Positions 15,945 to 25,799 of a stretch of 38,587 bases of DNA are shown in pieces (position 1 is the first letter of the stretch; each line of letters starts with the position of its first letter). The notes under the pieces are model-generated. The model ran no database searches and was not told the DNA's origin. It worked only from the letters and a program-made list of their open reading frames with translations. Source of the stretch: an uncultured Dorea sp. (lineage in GTDB: Bacteria; Bacillota; Clostridia; Lachnospirales; Lachnospiraceae); NCBI GenBank assembly GCA_947645355.1, contig CANSCI010000014.1, forward strand, positions 1 to 38,587, read 5' to 3'. Both the position numbers and the translations under genes were made by a program.

Positions 15945-17147
15945 TTATTTCCCAAGCAGCCTCTTAAATCTCTTCATCGCCTCCTGTGTATTCTCATAAG
16001 TCCCAAAGGACGTCAGCCGGAAATAATTCTTCCCATTTTCTCCAAATCCTGCCCCCGGCGTCCCGACCACCTGAATCTCCTCCAGAAGATAATCAAAGCA
16101 TTCCCAGGAGTCCATACCGTCCGGACATTCAAACCAGATATAGGGAGAATGGACGCCTCCGAAAAACCGGATGCCAAGCTCAGACAGCGTGTCTGCCATC
16201 AGCCTTGCATTAGCCTTGTAATACTCCAGGTTCTCCCGGCATTCCCGGATTCCCTCGCTGCTGAACACCTGAGCCGCCGCATGCTGCACGATATAAGAAG
16301 TACCGTTGTACTTTGTGCTCTGCCTCCGGTTCCACATTGCATGAAGACTCATGCTCTGTCCGTCAGAAGCTGTGAAAACCAGTTCCTTCGGAACAACCGT
16401 ATAGCCGCAGCGCGTTCCCGTAAATCCTGCCGTCTTGGACAGGGAACAAAACTCAATGGCACAGCGTCTGGCTCCCTCAACGGCATAGATGCTCCCCGGA
16501 AGTTCCGGGTCGGAGATAAACGCCTCATAGGCTGCGTCAAATAAGATGACTGCTTCATTTTTCAGCGCGTAATCTACCCACACCTTCAGCTGTTCTTTGT
16601 TATAACAGGCGCCGGTAGGGTTATTAGGGGAGCAGATGTAGATAATATCCGCATGCTGCCTTTCATCCGGCATAGGGAGGAACTCATTTTCGGCATCTCC
16701 TTTTATATAGGTCACCTGATTGCCGCACATAATGTTAGAATCCACATAGACCGGATACACAGGATCCGGAATCAGAATCACATTGTTATGGGCAAACAAC
16801 TCTGTGACATTTCCGGTGTCGCTTTTCGCACCGTCGGATATAAAAATGTCATCGGAATCCACATCCACCCCCTTGCTCTTATAATAGGCGGCAACGGCAT
16901 CCCTCGTCTCCGTATAGCCCTGCTCCGGGCCATACCCCTTAAAGGTAGCTGTGTCTGCCATCTCTTCCACCCCCTCGTGCAGCGCCTTCAGGATACTACT
17001 GCCCAGCGGCCTCGTCACATCCCCGATCCCAAGACGAATCAGCGGTTTATCCGGATGTTCTTTTGTATATATCGCTGTGCGGTGCGCAATCTCTGCAAAC
17101 AAATAGCTGTCTTTAAGCTTTAGATAATTCTCATTTAATTTAGGCAT
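15945..17147 (-). CDS. dapL: LL-diaminopimelate aminotransferase
   Basis: A 400-residue PLP enzyme (class I/II fold) that converts tetrahydrodipicolinate and glutamate directly to LL-diaminopimelate, bypassing the succinyl and acetyl branches of lysine and meso-DAP synthesis. Diagnostic DapL stretches are LIRLGIGDVTRPLG, GYGPEQGYTETRDAVA, ISDGAKSDTGN, DPVYPVYVDSN and IYICSPNNPTGA; the PLP lysine is in SLSKTAGFTGTRCGY. AGGAGG stands 10 nt before the ATG at 17147. That start overlaps the gatB stop by 8 nt, so the two are translationally linked. It is the last gene of the amide-nitrogen block. No clear U-tailed terminator follows on its own strand. Confidence 0.95.
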   Translation of the reverse strand: MPKLNENYLKLKDSYLFAEIAHRTAIYTKEHPDKPLIRLGIGDVTRPLGSSILKALHEGVEEMADTATFKGYGPEQGYTETRDAVAAYYKSKGVDVDSDDIFISDGAKSDTGNVTELFAHNNVILIPDPVYPVYVDSNIMCGNQVTYIKGDAENEFLPMPDERQHADIIYICSPNNPTGACYNKEQLKVWVDYALKNEAVILFDAAYEAFISDPELPGSIYAVEGARRCAIEFCSLSKTAGFTGTRCGYTVVPKELVFTASDGQSMSLHAMWNRRQSTKYNGTSYIVQHAAAQVFSSEGIRECRENLEYYKANARLMADTLSELGIRFFGGVHSPYIWFECPDGMDSWECFDYLLEEIQVVGTPGAGFGENGKNYFRLTSFGTYENTQEAMKRFKRLLGK

Positions 17148-18642
17148 CGTCTGTCTTCCTCCTGTTGCTTTCCTCCTGCACACCCTTCATAAGAAACATG
17201 TGCGGCTGCTTCCGAAGCGCCTCGTCAAGAAGTTCATTTACTTTCCCGGGGTCAGCCTTCCCTTTCATCTTCCTCATCACCTGACCTACCAGGAATCCAA
17301 GAACCTTCTCTTTTCCGCTGCGGTATTCCTCCACAGCCTTTTGGTTCTCTGCCAGGACCTCTTCTATAGCTGTATGGACAGCATCGCTGTCTGATACTGT
17401 CATAAGCCCCTGCTCCTTCATATAAGCCAGCGGTTCTATGTCCGATTCCACGATCTGCTCAAATACAGTCCTGGCATTTTTCTGGCTAATTTCCCCGCGC
17501 TCTGCAGCCTGAATCAGATCTGCAAGGTGGCGGGGCGTAAATGTAAGCTCCTCTGGCTCCATACCCTTTTCTTTCAAAATCCGCAGTCCCTCTCCCATCA
17601 GCCAGTTTGCTGTCTTTTTAGGATGCCCGCTTAATTTTGCCGTATCCTCAAAAATATCTGCCAGACGCTTCGACTGTGTCAGAAGCCCCGCATCATATGC
17701 CGGAAGCTTATATTCCTCCTGATACCTCCTTGCCCGCTCCTCCTTAAACTCCGGCTGCCTGCCTCTTAATTCACGGATCATGTCCCTGGAGATCAGCACC
17801 GGAGGCAGATCCGGATCCGGGAAATACCTGTAATCCTTCGCATCCTCTTTGGAGCGCATGGCAAAAGAGGTCTCTTTATTATCGTCCCACCGCCTTGTCT
17901 CCTGCACTACCTTACGGCCTTCCTCAAGAAGCTCTGTCTGCCGCTCCCGCTCTCCTTCGATCGCATGTGCGATTGCTTTGAAAGAATTCAGGTTCTTCAT
18001 CTCTGTCCGCACGCCAAGTTCGCTGCTTCCGGCCTCCCGCACCGACAGATTGACGTCAACGCGCATGGAGCCCTCCTGAAGCTTGCAGTCAGAGATTTCC
18101 AGATACCGGCACACCATGCGGAGTTTTTCCAGATAAGCGATCACCTCTTCGGCTGTACGCATATCCGGTTCTGATACAATCTCTACAAGCGGCACACCGC
18201 TCCGGTTATAATCCACCAGAGAGCAGTCCTCCCACTCATCATGCAAAAGCTTTCCTGCATCCTCCTCCATATGCATCTCATGAATACGGATCCTTTTTGT
18301 CCCTCCCGCAGCAGGAATATCCAGATAACCGTCATAACAGATCGGCAGATAAAGCTGGGAGATCTGATAATTCTGCGGATTGTCCGGATAAAAATAATTC
18401 TTCCGGTCAAACCTGCAATATTGATTAATCTTACAGTTCGCTGCCAGACCCAGTCTCAGTGCATACTCCACCACCTTTTCATTGAGGACCGGGAGAGAAC
18501 CAGGCATCCCGGTACATACCGGACAGGTATGCGTATTGGGAGCTCCGCCGAATTTGGCCGAACACCCGCAGAAGATCTTGGTTTCCGTGGACAGTTCAAT
18601 ATGAACCTCCAGCCCGATTACTGTCTCATATTGCCTTGCCAT
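17140..18642 (-). CDS. gatB: Asp-tRNA(Asn)/Glu-tRNA(Gln) amidotransferase subunit B
   Basis: A 500-residue tRNA-binding kinase-like subunit of GatCAB. It phosphorylates the misacylated Asp or Glu and transfers ammonia to make Asn-tRNA or Gln-tRNA. N-terminal YETVIGLEVHIELSTETKIFCGC, with the zinc-site cysteines continuing in CPVCTGMPGSLPVLN, is diagnostic, as is FDRKNYFYPDNPQNYQISQ. The C-terminal ~150 residues form the helical/YqeY-like tail (KTANWLMGE, VNELLDEALRKQPHMFLMKGVQEES). The start at 18642 is set by AGGAGGGG and shares one base with the gatA stop (TGATG); an in-frame ATG 7 codons upstream is less likely. It is operonic with gatA, gatC and aspS. Confidence 0.97.
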   Translation of the reverse strand: MARQYETVIGLEVHIELSTETKIFCGCSAKFGGAPNTHTCPVCTGMPGSLPVLNEKVVEYALRLGLAANCKINQYCRFDRKNYFYPDNPQNYQISQLYLPICYDGYLDIPAAGGTKRIRIHEMHMEEDAGKLLHDEWEDCSLVDYNRSGVPLVEIVSEPDMRTAEEVIAYLEKLRMVCRYLEISDCKLQEGSMRVDVNLSVREAGSSELGVRTEMKNLNSFKAIAHAIEGERERQTELLEEGRKVVQETRRWDDNKETSFAMRSKEDAKDYRYFPDPDLPPVLISRDMIRELRGRQPEFKEERARRYQEEYKLPAYDAGLLTQSKRLADIFEDTAKLSGHPKKTANWLMGEGLRILKEKGMEPEELTFTPRHLADLIQAAERGEISQKNARTVFEQIVESDIEPLAYMKEQGLMTVSDSDAVHTAIEEVLAENQKAVEEYRSGKEKVLGFLVGQVMRKMKGKADPGKVNELLDEALRKQPHMFLMKGVQEESNRRKTDDA

Positions 18643-20126
18643 CACATCCCCTCCTTTTCCCATGCCGCCGGAAATGTTCCTCTGAGCTGCTCATAGACGG
18701 CTGCTGTCCTAAGTACCTTCCTGTCCTGAAAACGGGCTCCGATGAACTGCATTCCCACGGGCAGTCCCCGGCTGTCCACTGCACACGGCAGGCTCACCGC
18801 CGGAAGCCCGCAGAGGTTCACAGATACGGTATAGATATCACTTAAGTACATTTTCAGTGGATCGCTCAGACTTGTACCGACCTCGGGCGCTGTCGTCGGA
18901 GATGCCGGCGCCACAATACAGTCATATTTTTCAAAAGCCCTGTCAAACGCCTCCTTCATCAGCGCCTTGGCCTTCAGCGCTTTCAAATAATATGCATCGT
19001 AATAGCCGGAACTAAGAACAAAGGAGCCCAGCAGAATCCTGCGTTTTACTTCTTCGCCAAACCCTTCCTGCCGGCTCTTCTTATACATCTCATGGAGTTC
19101 TGCGTCTGCCCTGCTCCTGTAGCCGTATTTTACACCGTCAAACCGCTCCAGGTTAGAGCTTGCCTCGGCACATGCGATAATATAATAAGCCGGAATCGCA
19201 TACTCTGCCATCTCCAGAGAAAAATATTCCGCATCCGCACCGTTTGCTTCCATCAGCCGCACTGCATCCGTAATTGCATTCTTTACTTCTTCGTCGATCC
19301 CGTCCGACAGATATTCTCTGGGAATGCCGATCCGCATCCCCTTCAGGCATCCGGGCTCCGTCAAAAAAACATCCTCAGAGCATCTGCCACCGCCGGTACC
19401 GGTACTGGTGCTGTCCTTCTCGTCCGTCCCGGCAATTGCTTCATACAAGACCGCACAGTCATCCACAGTCCTTCCCACCGGGCCGATCTGATCCAGCGAG
19501 GATGCATAGGCAATCAATCCATAACGGGACACTGTGCCGTAAGTAGGCTTCAAGCCGCATACACCGCAGTAGGCCGCCGGCTGCCGGATAGATCCCCCGG
19601 TATCTGATCCAAGCGCCAAAGGCACTTCACCGGATGCCACTGCCGCGCAGGAGCCGCCTGACGAGCCGCCCGGTACATGCCTCTTGTTCCAGGGGTTTAC
19701 CGTTGTCTCAAAGACGGATGTCTCGGTGGTGCTCCCCATGGCAAATTCATCCATATTTGTCTTCCCGAGCAAGATCATCCCCTGTCTCTCCATCCGGGAT
19801 ACCACCTCCGCATCATACGAAGGCACAAAATTCTCCAGCATCCGGGATCCACAGGTAGTGCGGATTCCCTTTGTACAGATATTATCCTTTACCGCCACCG
19901 GAACCCCTGCAAGCGGACCGCGGTAACGCCCCTCACGGATTCCTTCCTCCACTTCTTTCGCCCGTGCGGCAGCCTTCCCCTCGTCGACAGAGATAAAGGC
20001 GTGAATGTGCGGCTCTGCTTTTCGAATTCTCTCCAGATAACAGCCTGCCACATCCGGCGCTTTCAACTCTCCTTCCCGGATTTTTCTTCCCAGCTCCCTT
20101 GCCGGCATACGCAATAGATCTTCCAT
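18642..20126 (-). CDS. gatA: Asp-tRNA(Asn)/Glu-tRNA(Gln) amidotransferase subunit A (glutaminase)
   Basis: A 494-residue amidase-signature enzyme that hydrolyses glutamine and feeds ammonia to GatB. The Ser-cisSer-Lys triad is Lys80 (VAVKDNI), Ser155 (GGSSGGS) and Ser179 (GSDTGGSIRQP), one position off the numbering of well-studied homologues, so it should be active. GGAGG stands 9 nt before the ATG. gatC ends 18 bp upstream and gatB overlaps downstream. No unusual features are seen. Confidence 0.97.
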   Translation of the reverse strand: MEDLLRMPARELGRKIREGELKAPDVAGCYLERIRKAEPHIHAFISVDEGKAAARAKEVEEGIREGRYRGPLAGVPVAVKDNICTKGIRTTCGSRMLENFVPSYDAEVVSRMERQGMILLGKTNMDEFAMGSTTETSVFETTVNPWNKRHVPGGSSGGSCAAVASGEVPLALGSDTGGSIRQPAAYCGVCGLKPTYGTVSRYGLIAYASSLDQIGPVGRTVDDCAVLYEAIAGTDEKDSTSTGTGGGRCSEDVFLTEPGCLKGMRIGIPREYLSDGIDEEVKNAITDAVRLMEANGADAEYFSLEMAEYAIPAYYIIACAEASSNLERFDGVKYGYRSRADAELHEMYKKSRQEGFGEEVKRRILLGSFVLSSGYYDAYYLKALKAKALMKEAFDRAFEKYDCIVAPASPTTAPEVGTSLSDPLKMYLSDIYTVSVNLCGLPAVSLPCAVDSRGLPVGMQFIGARFQDRKVLRTAAVYEQLRGTFPAAWEKEGM

Positions 20127-20144
20127 CTTCTCTTCCCTCCCGCC

Positions 20145-20438
20145 TCAGACAGTCTTAGGAACAAGGTACTGCCCCTCTTTCTTCCGAGGTGCATTTGCCA
20201 GGGCGTCCCTCTGCCCGTCACCGTTTGTTGCAACATCCTTCCGAAAGACATTTCCTGCCTCTGAAATATGCACCAACGGCTCCACATTGTCTGTATCCAG
20301 TTCATTGAGCTTATCTACATACGCCAGTATTTCCTCCATCTTCTCCCTGGCTGCCTCACGCTCCTGCGGTGACAGGGAAAGCTTTGCAAGGATCTCCACA
20401 TTTTCCATTGTATGATCATCAATTCTTCTGCTGTCCAT
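20145..20438 (-). CDS. gatC: Asp-tRNA(Asn)/Glu-tRNA(Gln) amidotransferase subunit C
   Basis: A 97-residue small subunit that wraps around and stabilises GatA and bridges it to GatB. Typical sequence is visible in VEILAKLSLSPQEREA, LAYVDKLNELDTDNVEPL and the late NVFRKDV. AAGGAG lies 6-7 nt before the ATG. The length is normal. It opens the gatCAB group 22 bp after aspS. Confidence 0.95.
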   Translation of the reverse strand: MDSRRIDDHTMENVEILAKLSLSPQEREAAREKMEEILAYVDKLNELDTDNVEPLVHISEAGNVFRKDVATNGDGQRDALANAPRKKEGQYLVPKTV

Positions 20439-20460
20439 CTTCTACTCCTTCCGGCACGTC

Positions 20461-21789
20461 CTACGGCTCAAGCCTCCCCAGATCCCTGGGAAACAGGCAG
20501 GCTTCCCTTACATTTTCCTCTCCAAGCAGCTGCATCGCAAGCCGCTCCAGACCGATTCCAAGCCCCCCGTGGGGCGGCATGCCGTACCGGAACGTATCTA
20601 CATACTGTTCCATCCCTTCCTCCGTCATCTTGCGTGCCTTCATCTTATCGGCCAGCATTTGGAAATCGTGGATCCTCTGCCCGCCCGTCGTAACCTCAAG
20701 CCCCCGATAGAGCAGGTCAAAACTCAGCGTGTACCTTGGATCCTCCGGATCGTCCATTGCATAAAACGGGCGCTTTTTAGAGGGATAATGAGTCACAAAT
20801 ACAAAATCCGCCCCGTACTCCTCCTTGAAATATGTTCCGATCAGTTCTTCCTCCTCCGGCTCCAGGTCAAACGGATTCTTAATCCTTCTGTTATATTTTT
20901 TGGAGACAAGGCGTTTTGCCTCATCAAACCTTACATATGGAATCCGCTCCACATCCGGCAGGGTAATCTGAAGAAGAGAAAGCTCCGCGGCATACTCCCT
21001 CTTCAAAAATTCCGCCACATACCTGAGATATCCTGCTTCCGTCTCACAAAGATCCATAAATCCTTTAATATAGCCCATCTCCAGATCAAGACTGGTGTAT
21101 TCATTAAGATGTCTCCGTGTGTTGTGTTTCTCCGCACGGAACACCGGGCCTGTCTCAAATACCCGGTCAAATACCCCCACCATCATCTGCTTGTAAAACT
21201 GAGGACTCTGCTGCAGAATCGCAGGTCTGTGGAAATAAGACAGCTTAAACATATTTGCCCCGCCCTCTGCACTTCTTGCACCGATCTTCGGGGTATGGAT
21301 CTCTGTGAACCCCTGCCCGTACAGATAATCCCTAAAGCCCCTTACTAACCCTTCCTGGATGCGAAACTTCGCCCTCTCCCGCACATTTCTCAAAGACAAC
21401 GAACGCCTGTCAAGCTTTGCTTCCAGGGAGGTATTGAGTTTCCATTTATCTACAGGCAAAGGCAGCGGCCCGGCCGCGCGGGCAAGATGGGTTACTTTCA
21501 CCAGGCGCAGTTCTCTCTTATGGGGGGCGCGGTCTTCCTCCTTCACAGTGCCCTCGGCGCGGATAATATCACCCTCCCGGATTTCCGCCAGTGCAATATC
21601 CGTCTGATCCTTCTCCCAGACGGCCTGCGCAAGACCGTCCCTTCTCCTTAAAATGATGAACCCGATCTCACCCATGGCACGGACACTGTGGACAGCACCC
21701 TCCAGGATCAAAGTGCTCCCCTCCTCTGCCGAAAGCATTTTTTCAAGGTCTGCCTCTTTTTTTTCTGAGATCTTCTTTATATATTCCAT
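20461..21789 (-). CDS. aspS: Aspartyl-tRNA synthetase, archaeal/short type, probably non-discriminating
   Basis: A 442-residue class II synthetase. The short length and lack of the bacterial GAD insert place it with archaeal/eukaryotic-type AspRS. The N-terminal OB-fold anticodon domain covers about residues 15-110; the catalytic domain shows motif 2 (FRAEKHNTRRHLNEYTSLDLEM) and motif 3 (GGLGIGLERLAMQLLG). Neighbouring gatCAB implies that it also charges tRNA(Asn) with Asp for amidation, as archaeal-type AspRS does in Deinococcus; this is inference from context. The frame is open upstream through two more ATGs, but GAGGAG 7 nt before the ATG at 21789 supports that start. Confidence 0.92.
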   Translation of the reverse strand: MEYIKKISEKKEADLEKMLSAEEGSTLILEGAVHSVRAMGEIGFIILRRRDGLAQAVWEKDQTDIALAEIREGDIIRAEGTVKEEDRAPHKRELRLVKVTHLARAAGPLPLPVDKWKLNTSLEAKLDRRSLSLRNVRERAKFRIQEGLVRGFRDYLYGQGFTEIHTPKIGARSAEGGANMFKLSYFHRPAILQQSPQFYKQMMVGVFDRVFETGPVFRAEKHNTRRHLNEYTSLDLEMGYIKGFMDLCETEAGYLRYVAEFLKREYAAELSLLQITLPDVERIPYVRFDEAKRLVSKKYNRRIKNPFDLEPEEEELIGTYFKEEYGADFVFVTHYPSKKRPFYAMDDPEDPRYTLSFDLLYRGLEVTTGGQRIHDFQMLADKMKARKMTEEGMEQYVDTFRYGMPPHGGLGIGLERLAMQLLGEENVREACLFPRDLGRLEP

Positions 21790-21859
21790 CCTCATTCTCC
21801 TCACACTCTTCTCTATCCCCGTACAAACATAACCTTCCGCCTGTGCCGTCCCCCCCGGC

Positions 21860-22420
21860 TCAGACTTCATCATACAACAGCATAAGTATCATCTGCGCTG
21901 TCTCTGCCATATTTGTTCCGTTGTCCATGCTGCATTTCTGGATATACCGGTGTGCCTCCTCCTCCGTCAGGTGGTTCCGTTCCATCAGCAGAAACTTGGC
22001 ATTGCGTATATAGTTTTTCTCCTGATCGGTTCTTTTTTTAGAACCCCTTTCTCTCTTAACCCGCTTCTCCAGCTGGCCAATCACCATACCGGCTGTATTC
22101 ACAAGGTCATGCACCTTGAAAGGAGTCGTCAGGCAAAGCATACCCTGTCCTGTCTCGCCGGCCGCTTCACTGACCAGATTCGCAGAGCCTACGAGAACAA
22201 ATTCAAAGAATGCCGGCAGGCTTTCCAAAAGTTCCCTGTAATACAGATCCTTAAGCCGGTACGCGCCGATCACAAGTCCGCAGTCATGCCGGTTTACCTC
22301 CTGAAGGGCCAGGGCTCCGGAGGCGCAGGCAAATACACGGGAAAAACCGTGCCCGAGCAAGATCTTCCTGATCTTCTTTGCATCCTCCAGTTTTGGCAAT
22401 ACTACAACAATTACACTCAT
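21860..22420 (-). CDS. ANTAR-domain antitermination regulator with degenerate receiver (NitR/NasT-like)
   Basis: A 186-residue predicted RNA-binding regulator. The N-terminal ~120 residues look like a receiver fold (IVVVLPKLEDAKKIRKILLGHG), but where the phosphorylated Asp should end strand 3 the sequence is GLVIGAYRL, so phosphorylation is doubtful. Residues about 135-182 (NYIRNAKFLLMERNHLTEEE, then AHRYIQKCSMDNGTNMAETA) match ANTAR, which binds paired hexaloop hairpins and blocks terminators. It is directly downstream of glnA, as nitR is in solventogenic clostridia, so nitrogen-responsive control of glnA is the likely role. GGGAG precedes the ATG. No sensor kinase gene is adjacent. Confidence 0.85.
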   Translation of the reverse strand: MSVIVVVLPKLEDAKKIRKILLGHGFSRVFACASGALALQEVNRHDCGLVIGAYRLKDLYYRELLESLPAFFEFVLVGSANLVSEAAGETGQGMLCLTTPFKVHDLVNTAGMVIGQLEKRVKRERGSKKRTDQEKNYIRNAKFLLMERNHLTEEEAHRYIQKCSMDNGTNMAETAQMILMLLYDEV

Positions 22421-22496
22421 CTGCTGTCTCCCTCTGCGCGCTTATACTACATCATACCCGGCGAAAAACACCTTTCCCTGCACACCGCAGGCAATG

Positions 22497-23822
22497 CTAT
22501 ACCAGATATAAATACCGGTTCAGTTCCCACTCCGAGACCTGCCCCAGGTAACTCTTCCATTCTTTCTTTTTTGCCCTGCCGTACGCCTCTGCGCAGGCAT
22601 TCCCCAGGACATCCGCAACCAAGGGATCCTCCTCCATAGCCGCCAGGGCTTCCCCAAGATTCTCGGGCAGACGCCGGATCCCCCGGGCTGCTTTTTCCTC
22701 TTCTGTAAATCTGCGGATATCATCTTTTAACTCTTCCGGTGCAGTAAGCCCTTCCGCAATCCCGGACAGCCCTGCTTCCAGGCAGAGCGCAAACGCCAGA
22801 TATGGATTTGCCGCAGAATCCGGGCTTCGAAGTTCCAGATTGATACCCTCGCTCACCCGTCTGCGTACATGGATGAGCGTGTTTCGCTGCTTTCTGGACC
22901 ATGTGATCTCTGACGGCGCCTCAAATCCAGGCACCAGCCGCTTATAAGAATTGACCAGCGGATTGAAAACTGCCGTCATACCGGAAATGTGCCTGAGGAT
23001 CCCTGCCATAAATGCCTCTCCTTCCCGGCTGAGACCTCTGTCTTCATCTTCAAACACATTTTTCCCGTCCCTTAAAAGACGCATGTTCAGATGCATCCCC
23101 GAACCGTTTTGATCCACCCGGGGCTTCGGCATAAAGGTTGCATGCAGTCCATACCGTTTGGCTATGGTCCGCACCGCCATCCGAAAGGTCATCAGCTTGT
23201 CGGCGGCGGCCAGCGCATCCTCAAATGTAAAATCGATCTCATGCTGGGCAGGGGCAATCTCATGGTGGGAAGCATCAATCTCATACCCCATCTCCTCCAA
23301 AGTCAGGATAATATCCCGCCTTGTATTCTCCCCCAGATCGATGGGTGAAGTGTCCAGGCAGCCCGCCCTTTCATGGGTCACTGTTGTAGGCCTCCCGTTA
23401 TCGTCTGTATGGAACAGGAAAAATTCGCACTCCGGATTGATCTGGAAAGTATAACCTTTGTCCTTGGCCCTCTGCACTGTCCGCTTAAGGATCTGACGGG
23501 GGCAGGATTCATATTCTGACCCGTCCTCCAGGCACACATCACACAGAAGCCTGGCAACCTTGCCCTGCTGCGGACGCCAGGGTAAAATGGAAAATGTGCC
23601 AAGGTCCGGTCTCAAGTAAAGATCCCCCTCTTCCCCTTTCTCAAATCCCTCCAGAGACGCCATATCAATCGTACACCGATTCTCCATTGCCTTCACCAGC
23701 CGGCTCTCGGGAATCGCAATATTTTTCAGGTTCCCGAACATATCAGTAAACTGAAGTCGGATGAACTTCACATCCTCTTCCTCAACCATCTGTAAAATCT
23801 CTGCTTTGCTGTAATTCTCCAT
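22497..23822 (-). CDS. glnA: Glutamine synthetase, type I
   Basis: A 441-residue ATP-dependent enzyme making glutamine from glutamate and ammonia. The beta-grasp N-domain contains FTDMFGNLKNIAIPESR. Metal and ammonia residues appear in NPECEFFLF and HHEIAPAQHEIDF, glutamate binding in NGSGMHLNM, and the nucleotide/Arg region in RSPDSAANPYLAFAL. The size fits GSI-alpha of Firmicutes. The frame extends 57 codons upstream through the leader, but AAGGAG 6 nt before the ATG at 23822 is clear and the extension crosses a terminator hairpin. It has its own consensus promoter and a leader attenuator, and is followed by the ANTAR gene. Confidence 0.96.
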   Translation of the reverse strand: MENYSKAEILQMVEEEDVKFIRLQFTDMFGNLKNIAIPESRLVKAMENRCTIDMASLEGFEKGEEGDLYLRPDLGTFSILPWRPQQGKVARLLCDVCLEDGSEYESCPRQILKRTVQRAKDKGYTFQINPECEFFLFHTDDNGRPTTVTHERAGCLDTSPIDLGENTRRDIILTLEEMGYEIDASHHEIAPAQHEIDFTFEDALAAADKLMTFRMAVRTIAKRYGLHATFMPKPRVDQNGSGMHLNMRLLRDGKNVFEDEDRGLSREGEAFMAGILRHISGMTAVFNPLVNSYKRLVPGFEAPSEITWSRKQRNTLIHVRRRVSEGINLELRSPDSAANPYLAFALCLEAGLSGIAEGLTAPEELKDDIRRFTEEEKAARGIRRLPENLGEALAAMEEDPLVADVLGNACAEAYGRAKKKEWKSYLGQVSEWELNRYLYLV

Positions 23823-23897
23823 AAGTCTCTCCTTATCTTTCTTACTATACGGAAAAAATTCTTCCGTCTGCCGGGAGCAAAATAAAACCTCCCAAAT

Positions 23898-23948
23898 AAA
23901 AAAAGAGGGCACTTTACCTGGGATATTTCCCCAGATAAAGACACCCTC
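23898..23948 (-). terminator. Intrinsic terminator in the glnA leader (attenuator; also pyrG terminator)
   Basis: Minus-strand RNA folds GAGGG (23944-23948) onto CCCTC (23905-23909), then, past a small internal loop, an 11-bp inner stem closed by CTGGG/CCCAG around a 7-nt loop, followed by seven U (23898-23904). It starts only about 17 nt after the glnA -10 element and ends 75 bp before the ATG, so it must be passed to express glnA. Two more small hairpins (GGGAG/CTCCC and CGGAA/TTCCG arms) follow in the leader. Confidence 0.88.
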
Positions 23949-23964
23949 GTCTTTTATGTTCCGT

Positions 23965-23993
23965 ATTATAGCAATCATGCGGCCAATTGTCAA
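23965..23993 (-). promoter_or_regulatory. Consensus promoter of glnA
   Basis: Minus-strand TTGACA (23988-23993), 17-bp spacer, TATAAT (23965-23970): a full match to the sigma-A consensus. It begins six bases after the pyrG stop codon. Such a strong promoter placed before a terminator suggests control by attenuation. Confidence 0.9.
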
Positions 23994-23999
23994 GGCATA

Positions 24000-25751
<1,752 letters not shown>

Positions 25752-25762
25752 TTATCGATAGT

Positions 25763-25791
25763 ATTATCTACCCTTTTCTCTCGTTTGTCAA
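25763..25791 (-). promoter_or_regulatory. Promoter of pyrG
   Basis: Minus-strand TTGACA (25786-25791), 17-bp spacer, GATAAT (25763-25768), starting 9 bp after the stop of the upstream MFS gene. Confidence 0.85.
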
Positions 25792-25799
25792 CATTTACT

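Noticed and set aside
23823-23999. Classical two-hexaloop ANTAR target in the glnA leader
   Set aside because: The hairpins present have loops of 7 nt or more and no hairpin precedes the terminator, so I cannot claim the known motif.
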